DNA of 34,940 bases from Scenedesmus sp. ARA3 (Eukaryota; Chlorophyta; Chlorophyceae; Sphaeropleales; Scenedesmaceae): contig RWJK01001505.1 of the NCBI GenBank assembly GCA_004335835.1, positions 94,180 to 129,119 on the forward strand, in the 5' to 3' direction. Numbering within the stretch: the first letter of the stretch is position 1; each line of letters begins with the position of its first letter. Both the position numbers and the translations under genes were made by a program. Under the pieces are notes generated by a model. It saw only the letters and a list, made by a program, of their open reading frames with translations. It searched no databases and was not told the DNA's origin. This document shows, piece by piece, positions 11,701-24,891 of the stretch.

Positions 11701-14700
11701 CAGGGCCAGCCGGGCGCTGCGGGCCGAATGACCAGCAGGCGCGCCTCGTTGATGTTGTCCCAGTGGAAGGCACACCTGCAGGCACAGGCATCGTGTGATT
11801 CGCCACCAAAACCAGTACCACTTGTTGCTTGGTCGCTTGCCTGCCAGTGATCATCATTGTTCAGGGTAGCACAATGTGACAGCGGAGCGTGACGACGATG
11901 GTTGCCTTGTAGCAGAGCCTGTAACTGATGCCGGCCCAGCACCACGCACCTCTCCTGCGGCTGCAGCACCCCAGCGAACCTCCTGCCCTTGCCGTAGGAC
12001 TTGTAGCCCTTGTGGTTCACGTCAGGCGTGCCCTTCTGCTTGTACTCCAGAGCCATGCCTGCGCAGCAGCAGGGGCGTGCACGCATGCAGCAACGGCAGC
12101 AGCAGTGCTTCAGGGCGATGCAGCACAAGCCTAAAAGCATGACAATGGCTGCCACATGCCTGTCGCAACGACACTGCACATGCTTGCAGGAATGTGATAT
12201 GTGTTTAAATATGCACAGCATGCTGTGAAAGCGTGCACAATTGCTGCATCTTGCTCCCCTGCCGCACCTGTGTCATTGAACAGGATGTACTTGCTCTTGA
12301 TGCTTACAACCTTGGTGGCGCGGAACGGCCCGTCAGCAGGCGTTGGCCACACCTCTGCAGCAAACTCAAACAGCCGCTGCACTGGCACCACCATAGCCAC
12401 CTGCGGGTCCTGCAGCTCTGCTGCCGCAGACCCTGCTGCTTGCGCTGCTGCTGCGTCGGCAGCTGCCTCTGCCGCAGCCTCCTCCTCTGTAGATGGCAGG
12501 CCTGTCAGCTGTTGCCTGCGTGATGGCGCCAGCTCAGCGGTGCACTTCTTGCCCTTGACCTTGATGTCTGTCTTGGAGCCTGTCACCGCAATCTTGAAGA
12601 AGCTGGAGGGCTCCGACCTACAAATGCGCAGACCACCCCAGCAAACAAACGTGTATATCTAGTGATGTGCCTGGTTGTTGCCTGCTAAGGGGTGGCCCAA
12701 GCAGCTGAAGGCCTTGCAGGATTCAGACGTAGCCTCTGCAAATCATCATGCATGCCCTGGCAGCACACCGCCCTCGCACCCACCTGTACGACGTCACCTG
12801 CGCAGATGGCGTCTGCGGCGTGGTGCCGCCGTCGCCGCTGGGGCTGGGCGCAGCAGGGCTGGCGATGCCGCTGACGATGCTGGCTGGCGTCTTGCTGAAG
12901 CTGAAAGTGCGGCGGCTCTTCTGGCGCGGCTTGGCGCCAGCTGGCAGCAGCACGTGCTCCTCCACCCAGAAGCGCAGCCAGGACTGGTCGTTCAGCAGCG
13001 CAGGCCGCACCTGCAGCAGCGTGATGGAGAGGGAGGGAGGGAGGGGGGAGTAGAGGCACAGCACTGATCAGCAGCTGCTCCAGCTGCGTACCTGGGTGTC
13101 ACTGAGCACGTCAGGCATCGGCACACCCAAGACTGCGTCACCTGCCAAAGCAGTTGGCGTGCGTTCAACACACTAGTCCTCAAGAGCGGCCAGCATGGTT
13201 CCAAGGCCTGCAGCATCTTGTTGGCATGTGCAACTGCGTATACTCAGCTACCCCTGCCGCACCTCTTGCAGCCTTGCCAGCGCCTTCTCCACCTCGTTGT
13301 CATCGCAGCTGGCGGCACCTGCGCCACTGTCCTTAGCAGCAGTGCCACCAGAGGAGGAGCCAGCAGCACCTGCAGCGCTGCTGCCGTCACTGCTGCACAC
13401 ACTGCTGGCTGCGTTGCTGAGCAGGGCTGACAGGTCAGCCTCATTGGCCTCCAGTGCAGCACAGTCCCGCGGCAGGCCAGGCGAATGCACATCACGTGTG
13501 CCTGCACGCAACATGACAGGACATGCCACAGCGCATGTCAGCAATGCACGTGTATCACAGCAGCAGCAGCAGCTCACTGCACGAGGCATGTTGCCTGATG
13601 CAAGGAGGCGTGCAGCAGCATTGCAGGAGACACCAAAGCTGCCATTGCTTGCGCTCAGGCTAGCTGCAAACCAACCAACCAACAGCACTTTTCAACCCTG
13701 CACTGCATTATCACAGCCAGACTCTGCACTATCTTCCTTGCCATCACGCATCCTGCCCCTGCCTGCCGCCCGTCCAGGTGCCTTTGACTCAACCGCTGCC
13801 CAGCCCACTCACTTCTCAAGCCGGGACCAGGCAGGCCCTTCAGCACGCGCCTGTCCAGGTCAGAGAGCACCAGGTTCACGCCGCTCCTGTTGTCCAGCCA
13901 GAAGGCCGCAGACACCAGCACCTGCTGCGTCGCGCTGCCGCCTGCTGCTGCCGCCTTGATGCTGGATCTGCCGCCTGAGCCAGCCGCTCTGTCGCCTTGG
14001 TGAGTGCCTAGGCGGCCGCCGCTGTGCTGCAGGGACAGCTCCAGCATTGATGGAGCACAGAAGCCTGCAGGACGGCCCATTGCAAAGCAACACCAAACAG
14101 CATGTGCACAGTAACAGTTAAAGATGTGGGTGCAGCTCACACTTTTTGTGATCAAGGAATGAGGACCAGCAGCGCATGTGTCTGTTGGTAGCCAAACAGC
14201 ACACACACACACACACACCCCAGCAGCACAAGGCAGCTCACCTGGCCGCCCCTCCTGCACCTCAGCTGTCATTGCCCCCAAGCCCAGGGCCTGCAGAGAC
14301 ATGCTGAACAGGTGCGCCCCGTGCTGGCGCAGAGAGCCCTCCAGCGGCACCCCTGCTGGCCTGTCTGGCCCAGTGCCGGGTGGCAGCGCCTGCAGGTGGC
14401 GCTCCAGTGTGCGCAGCAGGTGCTCCGACAGCTGCTGCTGCACCAAGCGCGCAGGCGCACCTGCAGCAGCGGCAGCACACAGGTTGCAGGAAACAGCATG
14501 CATAACAATTTTGATATTGTAAGACCTGGTTGAGCGTCACAACTGTGCCATGGCTTGCCAATGCAAAAAGCTAGAAAATGAGATACGGACAACAACACCA
14601 TCATGGAACGGTTGCTGAGGAGGCTGCCTTTGTTGAAGAGGCGGCTGCATGTGCCCTGCTCTGCTGCTGCTGCATCCCACCTGAAGCACGCCCAATGTTG

Positions 14701-17700
14701 CGTGCAAGTTGCCGCACAGATGCCCCCGGCCGCCTCCTGAAGCTGCCTTGGCCCATCTGCACCCCAAGCGGTGACATCGGCGCCTCATCCCCGCTGGCTT
14801 CCTCATCGCTGCTGCCACCGCTGCTGCTGGTGTGGCGGTACCTGCTGCCAGCCCAGTAGTGTCTGTCAAGCGACAGCCGCGGCTGCTGCCGCCGCCTGCC
14901 CTGCGGCTGGCTGGATCCATCGCCTGACACAACAGCTGCAGCTGCACTATCTGCAGACATGGTCGCAGCGCTGTTGGCTGCTGCGCCACCAGCGCTTGCT
15001 GATGGTGTTGTAGCAGGCGCCAGCAGCGACCGCAGGGACTTGAGGCCTTTCAGAGGAGAGCTGGCAGCTGCAGCGAGCATGCCCCTAGCTGCAAAGGATG
15101 CGTCAGCTTCAGCTGCTGCCTTGGATGGCGTGCCTGGCGCCTCTGCAGCCTCTGACTGCTGCTGCAGCTGTGCCATGCTGGGCAGCTTGCTGTGGCGCTG
15201 CTTGGGCTGCTCCTGCAGGCTGTCCCCTTCATCCAGCTGCTGCTCCGGCGGCTGCTGTTGCTGCTGCTGCTGCTGCTCCGCCTGCCTGCTAAATCTTGAA
15301 GCCTCAAAGTCAGCAGAGGGAGTGGGTGGCGGCGCATTGCCAGTCGACTCCCCACCCAGCGGCAGATCTACCATCAAGTCACCTGACAAGCTGCCAACCC
15401 CACCATGCTGCATGACCGGCTGCCGCCGCGGCTGCTGCACTTCTTCATCATCATCGTTTGCTGTTGACGCAGTTGCACCTGTTGCAGCAGTGCCCTCACA
15501 GCTGCTGCTGTATGCTGGGTTGTCCTGCCACCTGGGCTGCTGCAGCCTGCTGCGCTGCTGCTGCCTGCCGCCGCTTGTCAATGACACTGACCCTGGTGAC
15601 GTCACTGTCAGGGATGTGCTAGTGCCTGGGCTGCTGCTGCTAGCCTGCCGCTGCTGCATGCCTGCTGCATGCATGCCAGACCTGCTGCCATCAGCGCTGG
15701 CCTCCTGCTCCAGCAGCTGCTGCGCACCGCCACTGCTGCCTGGGGCATCTGCTCCGCGTCTGAAAGCTGCAGCTGCTGCCTCTTCCGCTGCTGCGGCTGC
15801 TGCAGGGTCTGAGCCGGACATCCCCTTGAGCGCATTGTCCTTCAGGGCATTGCAGCTGAACCTGAGCAGGCTGGACATCTCCTCATCTGCAGGGCATCGT
15901 AAGTGCACACGTCCACACCTCATGTGAGCACTGGCGCAGCTGTGAAGCAGCTGCTTGCTGTGCATACAATGCACGTCCAGCCAAACATGAGATGATGACG
16001 ATTGACAGTAGGCGTGTACCATCTGACGTCGTACAACTACGCTGCAGTAGGCCTCAAAAGACACACAGCCTTCCCAGCATGCATGGCGAGGCGCTGTGTC
16101 TCACCTGACAGCACATGCTGCTTGTCAATGACCAGCCGCATGAACAGCGTGTCCATCTCGCGTGGCGGGTACATCAGCAGTGCACACACAGCATCCATGA
16201 CGGCAGCCATGTCCTGCTTGGCAGACACACCAGCAGCCGCTGCTGCAGCTGCCTCCAGCCCTGCCAGGTTGCTGCTGCTGGTGCTTATCTGCATTGGCTG
16301 CTGCTGGAGCATGCTGTTGGCCCTCTGTTGCAAGGCTGCTGCTGTCGTGCCACTGCTGCTGCTGTCACCCGCTGCTGGCTGCAGCGCTGTCGACTGGTTT
16401 GCTTGCAGCTGCAGTGCATCGCCCAGCCCAGCTAGAGCTAGCTCAGCAGCAAACAAGTCGTCAAGCTGCAGGTCAGCGTCGTATGGCTGCGGCAGCACCT
16501 GCTGCTGCTGCTCATTGCCGTACTGGTCAGCAGTAACATCTGCCTCTAGCCTCACCAGCTGCACGACATCACCCAGCAGCTCCACCACCACTGCAAACCA
16601 TGGCAGCAGCATAGCTCTGCTAGCAGCTAGTGCTGCTTCATGCGCCTGCCCACCCTGCATGCCACCATGGTGGCTGTGCTGGCCGTAAGCAGCATGCTGT
16701 GCTGCAGCTGCAGTGCGGCTCGCAGTGCGACTGCTGGCGCCAGCCGCTGCTGATGTACTTGCTGGAAGCTGCTGGGCAGGTGCTGATGCTGGTGCATTTG
16801 CCCATTGCTGCAGCAGCACCGTTGGAGCAAGCGGGCTGCGCGCTGCACTGCTGAGCTGGATGACTGAGCCTGGCATGCTGCATGCTGGGGTGTTGGCAGC
16901 TGAGCCGCCTGCGCTGCTGCCTGGCATGAAGCGAGTGGAGACCTGCGCCCCCTGCTGGCCTGCCGAGGCACGTAGCCACGGTAGGTCCGTGATTTTCTGC
17001 AGGCAATCAGCAATACAAGTGCATCAGCATGGGGAGCAGCATATCAGCAGACATCTTGGTGCAACCGGAGCTGCTGGTGCTGCTGCTGCTTCTGTCAACA
17101 ACAGCTGCCACGGGTAAGCTGAGCATGCTTAGCTGCTGCCTGCGGCCCCTACTGTCACACAAGAAACTGCCAGAGCATGTTTAACTTGGCACTGACAAGT
17201 CACCTGCCATGCCTGCCTGCCTCACCTGCCGAGTCGCCAGCAGCGCCAGCTGCAGCGCTGTCGCAGTCATGCGCATGCGAACCTCCTCATGCACCGTGTC
17301 GGGGTGCTGCATGGCGTCCAGGCCAGCCAGGCCCAGCCGGGGCTGCCCCACCAAGCTGTTGCTGCTGCCGCCGCCACAGATGCTCTGAGTGCGCCCCAAG
17401 CTTGCGTGCTGCTGCAGCACGTGCCTGATGTCCAGGTGCTTTGTGTAGAACAGGCGCAGGGTATCGGCGCCACCTGCAGGTGCAGCAAGCAGGCAGGCAG
17501 TGCAGGATATAAGCACATTTGCTGGGATGCTGACAAATGCCCAACCAAACTGCAACCAGAACAAAATAGCAAAACTGTATGGGGTACACTTTTTGTGCTC
17601 AGGACACTGTATGCTACATCCATCATCCACATGTTTAGTGCTGCAGACTGCAACTCACCCATGCCTGTGCTACCGCCGCTGATCAGCGTGGGCCGGCTCT

Positions 17701-18678
17701 GCATCGCCAGCAGCGGCACGCGCACAGCAGCATACACCTCCAGGTCAGGGTTCAAGTACAGGTCAGCGCAGCCGCCGGGCGCAAGCTGCAGCCGCACCAC
17801 ATGCTGCTGCAGCCAGTGCAGCAGCGACAGCAGCTCCACAATCGGCAGCTCATCCGCTGGCCAGGGCAGCTGCCGCACAGGCAGCTGCTGGTTGCCGCCG
17901 GGCGTTGCTGCGGCAGTGCTGGTGCCGGTGCTGGCGGTGCTGCTGCTGGGGCTGGCACTGGCTGCCTCCATGGCTTCCTCCACCTTGAGGATGAGCTGCG
18001 CCAGGCAAAAAGACAGGACAAGGTCAGATGTGAGTTGGAGCAACAGCCAGGAAGCACAATGTTGCATTCTTGGATAGTTGCTGTATTGCAGCGTGCATTG
18101 CTACTGATGCAGAATGAGGGCCTGCCACAGGCAACTGCTGCTTACGAGCATGTTCCGCGCTTCAGCAACAACATGTTATCCTAAAGAGGGCCAGCTGGCT
18201 GGCACCGTAACCCTGTCACTCACGCTGAAGGCCTGGGGGAAGGACTTTGCGATCCAGCCAAACTCCTCGGCAAGCACGCCCAGCGCCAGTGCCACCAGCG
18301 AGGGCAGATCCAGCAGCTGCAGCGCCATCACGTCCACAGCCGCTGCCATGGCTGGCGACAGCACCTGGCACAGCAGGACACAGCAAGCAGAGGTTCAGCA
18401 AGCAGAGGGTCCAAAAGCAGAGGTGCAGCCGTCACATCATCAAGCCACCTAGCAAGTGACAGCGAGACTGTTATGGCAAGTGTACAGAGCATGCAGCCAG
18501 ACACACTGCAGAACGGATATTGAAACTCTGAGCCGCAGCGATGCACTGTATCAGCGCAAACTCACCAGGTGCAGTGTGGTGAGGAACTCATGTAGCAGCA
18601 CCTCCCTGCACCAGCGCTGCAGCAGCAGCAGCTCGCACGCCTCCGACAGCACCAGCCGCTCCTGCTGCTCACTGCTGC

Positions 18679-18709
<31 letters not shown>

Positions 18710-21700
18710 CGCAGCACCACCACCACCAGAGCCAGCACCAGCAACCGCACCGCCGTCTACACTCTGCCTACTGCCAGGCGGCAGCATCAGGCTGGCACTC
18801 CTGTACTGCCTGGTGCCAGAGGGCTGCCCCTGCACCTGCAGCTGCTGGTTTGTTGTCGAGTGGCCCCTAGCAGCTGCATGCCCAGCACTGTCTCCGGCAG
18901 CAGAGCTGCGCACGAAGCCAAAGCTGTTGCGCCGCAGCCTGCTGGCATGCGCAGCTTGGCCAGGCACAGGGCTGCCAGGCGCCTGCTGGCCAGTGGGCTG
19001 CTGCTGCAGGGCCTGCTCTGGTGAGCTGGCAGCAGCCACAATGCGGGACAGCGCCAGCTCAGCCTCCCGTCCGTCCTTGGCTGCCCATACCAGCTGCAAG
19101 CCAGATAGCTGAGAAGCTGCAGCGCTGCCAGCCGGCCCAGCGCCAGCAGCGCTCGCTACTGCGGCTGCAGCAGCTGCCCCAGCAATGCTGGCCTCACCCG
19201 TCAGTGAAGAGGACCGCGCTGCTGCCACTGCTGCTGCATCGCCCTGCTTTGCATCGCTGCTGCTCCTGCCTGCTGCCTTGCTGCCCTGCTGCGCGCCGAT
19301 TGAGCTGCGGGCAAACTCCCTGCCTGGCGGCACCAGCGCCCAGCCCAACACATCATATGGCAAGCCATTTGTGAACTGCAGCGTGGGGCTGATGTGTATG
19401 GAGGCCTCCAGCGGCAGCCGTGCCCTGCGCAGCGTGCCTGGCCGTGGCACTTCCACCAGGTTTTGCGTGGTGAAGTAGGGGTCGGACTGCAGGCCCAGGT
19501 GCACGGAGGCTGCCAGGTGCAGCGGGCCTGTCTGGATGCACTGCAGGCACAACAGGTACATTGCAAGGGCAGCAGTACACATGTAGCAGATGTGAGCACG
19601 TTTAATGACAAGACAGAGGGGAACAGGAGGGGCGTGCAGGCTGCACCTCATTGCTGTCTGCAGGAATGCGCGCAAGCTGTGCTGCAGGTGTAAAGGCTAG
19701 CCCAGGGCAGCCAGCCACTCACGTCCGGCTTGCTCTGGCAGGTGATGTAGCCCTGCTGCTGCTTCAGCACCAGCAGGGACGCCTGCAGCTGCAGCACGTC
19801 GTGCTCTGCAGCAAAGTGGCCATCAGGCGCCAGGAAGAGCAGCCCACCCAGAGCAGCGGCTGCTGGCAGGAACCGCCCCTCCTTCGGCTTCAGCGCCTGT
19901 TGCAACGGAAACGATTGACACGTACTTCAGCACATACATTATCAGCACAGAATAGGCACAATCCAGCCAGCTGCTCATATCCGGCAGGGTGGCATGAGGA
20001 GCTCTGCCGGCTTCATGGAGTGCTAGTGCTGCTTGTTCATTGCATGTCAGTCTGCCGCAGCCACTTACCCGCAGGTGCAGGCGCTGCATGGCGTCCAGCT
20101 TGTCGCCAGGTGCCAGCACCACAGGCGTGCGGCAGCCTGCTCCCAGCTGGATGCAGGGCTGCAGGCGCATGCTGGTGTTGTTCTGCAGCCAGATGCAGCT
20201 GTGCAGGCGCAGCATCTTGGTGCGCCCCACCAGCAGCACGTCCAGCAGCAGCGGCAGGCTGGGGCCGCCCTGCAAGCAGATGATACAGCGGCAAGAGCAG
20301 CAGAGTAGTTAGCAAAGTGAGGTGCAAACACGTTTCCGCGCAGTGATGTTCAAGCACGCCACATCACCTGCACCAACTGCAAGCGTGATGGGCAGGCATA
20401 TTGATATTGAACTGCCGGCACTCACCAGGGGGTCGCGTACATCATAGCGGTACTTGCCCACAACGTCGACTGCAGGCAGCAGGACAGCAGACACAGACAT
20501 GTGTGAGGGGGCGGCCGAATTTATACGCCGCATTGTCTAATACATGCTGGGGTTGTACATCCAACAGCGCTGCAGCTGCGCAGCTTCAAACAGAGTTCTG
20601 AAGCTGCTGCTAAACTGGCTGATTCTGGAGTGTACTGTTTCTGCTCACCAGCCATGTCCTCCAAGGGTAGCCAGCTGCCTGCCAGCTGCACGCTGATGGC
20701 GTTGGCCATGCCTGACAACACCAGCGAGCCATCTGCTGCAAGGTGCCGCACCTGGCGCGGCGCAGGCGCAACCTGCAGGGCACAACGGGCAACACCAGTT
20801 GTACCAACTTTGCACAACAGCACATAACAGCGGAAGTGCCTACACATGGGCCGCACACCACACATGCTACCAGTTGTACCAGTTGTACCAAAATACACCA
20901 CACACAGCGCACGAACACCACATGTTGCTACGCATGCATGCCAAAAGTGGCTTCATAGCTGCGTAGCTCAGCTGCCAGCCGCACCTTCAGCTCCTGCATG
21001 CTGTGTGCTGGCAGCAGCACCCTGCGCTTGGCCACGCGCCCACCACCCGGCCTCTCCTCCTCGTAGGACCAGTACCACAGGTGCGAGCCGCACAGGTTCT
21101 GGATCAGGTACCTGCAGCAACACAGAAAGCATGTGGAACATTCAGCATCTCTGTCACTAGCTGCGTTTACCTGTCTGAACTTATGCCAGTGAGGCGAGTT
21201 CTCTGCCATCAGCGAATGCAGCCGCCACACGACTGCCGCCCACAAGCAGATGTCAAATTAAACACCAGACGCTTCAACACTTGCTTACGACAACAAGACC
21301 AGCCCTCACCTCTGTGGGATTCTGCTTGTCACACCCTCAGCCAGCGCCATCTGCTGCTCAATGCTTGGCGCTGCCTCTACTTGCGGCCGCCTTGACGGCG
21401 CTTGCGGCTGCTGCTGCTGCATCTGCTGCCAGCGATGCGTGCTCTGCGCTGGCAGCGGTGAGGGCCCTGCTGCCACTGCTGACGCCCTGGGCGCACTTGC
21501 TGCAGCATGTGCAGCAGCAGAAGAGCTGACAGCTCCTGCATAGCTGCTGCGCCAGTCCTCAACTGGCGAGCCTGCTGTCAGCAGCTCTGGCTGTTGCGCT
21601 GCCTGCTGCGGTTGGTTGGCTGTGCCGCTTGCTGTGGCTGACACCTCCCTCACAAAAGCCAGCAGGTCCCCAATGCTGAGAAGGCTGGAGGGGTGGAAGT

Positions 21701-24700
21701 TGACCCGCATCGGTTCACTGGAGAGCACTTGGCCATACCTGCGCGATGAACAGCCAGCATGCAGAGGTTGGCAGCAGTTAGCAGTTGTCAGTTTAAGTTA
21801 AACACCCTATGCACGCACACAATAGCCTTAGACAACCCAGCTTGCTGTAGCACTCCATCTGCTAGCTGGCTGCCTGTCCCATTGCCTGGTTGCACTTCCA
21901 GAGAAGTTGCAGTGTGTGGTCCGCCTCGACGCTCTGACTTGCACACAACAGCCCCAGAAAACCCAGCTTGCTATGGCAGAACATCTGGTAGCCAGCCATC
22001 CGTCCCAGCCCCTGGTTACTACTACCATGCTACTCACAGTGTGCGGTCTGCCTTGGCCAGTGGGTTAATGGGGTCACACAGCGACACCAGCAGCGGCCAC
22101 GGCTCCAGCAGCACCTCCCACTTGCTGTTGCTGTTGTTCAGGATGTTCACCGCCAGGCCGCCCTCCACATGCAGCCGCCCAGCACGCTCTTGCTGTGTGC
22201 GCGGGAAGCGCGCTTCAGTGGCATGCACCAGTGACACACCACTGGCTGCCACCTGCAGCACATCTGGCGCGCCAAAGGACTGCGGCTTGTCGTCACACAG
22301 CATCAGCACGACTGCGGCCAGCTCAGCGGTGCAGCGCAGGGAGCTGCGGCGGAACTCGGCTGCCCAGCCGGTGGGTGGCGGCGGCCAGGTGCCGCCTGCT
22401 GCACGCACCGCCAGCACCTGCTGCTGGATGTCGGGGCGGGGCGGCCACATGCCCAGGCCCCGGCTCATGGACTGCAGGCCAGCAGCGGCAAGCGGTAAGG
22501 GAAGTGCGCAACTAATCAGTGAATGTTTGATTGTCAGTGAATTTTGTAGCGGTACGTGCTGGACACAAATCCACAGCTGAGAAGCAAGGGCATGCAAATG
22601 CAGGGTCCCAACATGCATGTTAGCTGGGTTGCAAGGAACATATGCATTTGAGGGCCTGCCTGCTGCCGTACCTGGCCAGCCAGCTGCATGTCTGCCTGCA
22701 GGATGTTCCAGGTGCGGATGTTGCTGAAAGCGGCGCGCAGCGTTATGGGCGCCACAGTCACCAGCAGCTCAGACCTGCACCAGGCGGCGGCAGCAGCGGC
22801 AGCAGCATAAAGCATTGTACTTTGCTGACTGACGAGGCATGTGCCGGCGCTGTTCTGTTGCATGGCTGCAGACATAACAGTACTCGACACATCACCAACT
22901 TGCATCAGCCGTCTCTGTTGCCTTGCGGTGTTGGTCATATTAACTCTGCAAGGATGATGGATGCCGAACTCTGCAAAGGCGCATGGCACCACTCACCGTG
23001 CTTTGCGCTTGTACACGCCAAACATGCCGCTGCTGGACTGGCCAAACATGGCGCCGCCGGTGTGCAGCGGCTGGCTGTGGCCCTGGCGCGCCCACGTGTT
23101 GTGCCAGTCTGACGTCACGCGCTCCCCAAACAGCTCCTCTGCGTGCTCACACGCCAGCGCCAGCAGGCGCTGCTCGGGTGTGGCAGCTGCTGTTGCAGCT
23201 GCGCGTGCTGCAGATGTTGCGTAGCTGCCACTTGCGTTGTCTGCAGCATGACAGACATCACAGACCCAGCAATCGTTCAAGGAGTGCAGGCGCATGAGCA
23301 TGTTGACTGGAACTCAGCCGTTTGAGCAGCAAGACACCTTGGCAGTGGCAACATACTCTTGCAGCTGTACGTGCTGATTGAAGAGTTGCGGCACTGGGAC
23401 AGCAGATGACAGGGACACCGCTGCAAAGGCACCACATATGTGCCAGTAACTTGCTCACCCTGGCCGCCTAGTGTCTTATTGCCTTTGCGGTTCAGGATGC
23501 TTTCTGACAGCTGCAGCTCCGAAGCTGCATCCTCGTCAGTAGCTGCGCCTGCAGCGCCGTGCTTGTGCCGGTGCCTGCGCGCCTCCCTCTCCATCTTTGC
23601 CTTTGCACGGTGCAGCAACCGCACGCTCTGCTTGAAGCGCAGCCAGCGGCAGTGCCTGCAGCACACAGCAGCAGCAGCAGCAGCAGAAGCATTTACGTCC
23701 ACGTGAAGCCCGCCATGCCCTTGCATCAGAAAGGCAACAAATGCCTACGAAGAGCTTGGGAGAACCACCATCAACCAGCAGGGCCTAGCATCACCAGCAT
23801 TGTATCCGAACAAACAAGCAAGCAAGGTGCATGTGTCTGCTGGAACATGCAGCACTCACATCAGCAGCGGCAGCAGGCTCCTGTGCTCCTCCACCATGGG
23901 CCACTCCTGGCGCAGCTCTAGCTTGGCAGATGGCAGCGGCAGCAGCCAGTTGGTAATGAGCGCGGAGCGGTCCCGGATGAAGCCAGCCAGGTTGCGCACA
24001 TCGGCGCGCATGATCGCCTCGCCATCGCCGCCGTAGAAGTAGCCGAAGCGGAACGCACCTGTGGCGGCAAGCAGACGTGCAGCACCAGTACATCAGCAAT
24101 GCAGCGTAAAGGCAGCACCAGCAGGAAAGGGGCAGCGGAGAACCACCGTAGTGCAGTGCCTAGAAGCTTGCCGCCACTATCACGGGCAGCTTCCTCCTGT
24201 ACCCTGCAATGCACACCTTCGCAACCTGCTGGCTACATTGCTGCACCACAGCACAATCAGATGCGCAAATGGGCTCACCAAAGGTCAGCGCCACTCCCAG
24301 CTGCTCCATTGGCTGGCCCTTGCCCTTCTCAATGTCTTCTGCAGTCAAGTTAGAGCCCTGGCGCAGCACCACATCACGCAGCACTGCAAAGGGGCTGGGG
24401 GCTGCATTCTGCTGCTCCCCCGCTGCGCTGCTGTCCACGTGGGGCGTCAGCAGCGGCAGGAAGATCTGCAAAGGCAGCATAACATTGCATCGCAGGAAAA
24501 AGTGCAACATTGAACGTCAACGCGTGCATTGTTGTGTACTTGGCAGGGCAACAGGCCCATGGATACAGCTTCAGTGACGCACCGGCTGCTGTCAACGCAC
24601 ATTCAGAGGCCAGGCACTAGCACAATCACAAACAGTGCTGCAAACTGCTGTCAGCACCACAGCCGCACCTGTGAGTCTGTGATGACCAGGTTGAAGTACA

Positions 24701-24854
24701 GCCAGGGGTTGCGCCGCAGCTGCAGCCAGGCAGGCGGCAGCTTTGGCGCGGCGCCCCAGTCGGAGTAGAACACGTTGATGATGGCTGCCACCAGCCCTAG
24801 GTCAGCCAGGTACGGCCACTGCACCAGCGTGTTGGCCAACGACACCTGCAGGCA

Positions 24855-24891
<37 letters not shown>

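Larger units (their letters stand above)
18566..21111 (-). other. VPS13: VPS13 exons 17-22: VAB repeats 1-3
   Basis: The exons are 20985-21111, 20649-20772, 20426-20469 (44 nt), 20069-20269, 19723-19896 and 18566-19540. Repeat openers with the central Asn are YLIQNLCGSHLWYWS (N at 21,098-21,096), CIWLQNNTSMRLQ (20,182-20,180) and LQFTNGLPYDVLGWA (about 19,366). Between them run NAISVQLAGSWLPLEDMAGE and VDVVGKYRYDVRDPL, which match the strands that follow each opener in VPS13. Exon 22 then departs into Ala/Ser/Gln-rich sequence, including a poly-Ala run at 18682-18710, before AcidL-rich SEACELLLLQRWCREVLLHE. All phases agree. Confidence 0.85.

Noticed and set aside
14959..15927. 322-codon plus-strand open frame rich in Cys and Ser
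   Set aside because: It is the antisense shadow of the disordered exon 27. Long Cys runs are simply TGC codons opposite GCA.
21166..21231. Possible VPS13 exon encoding VWRLHSLMAENSPHWHKFRQ
   Set aside because: Including it breaks phase on both sides, whereas joining exon 16 directly to 21,111 gives RIPQ|RYLIQNL in frame, which matches the family.
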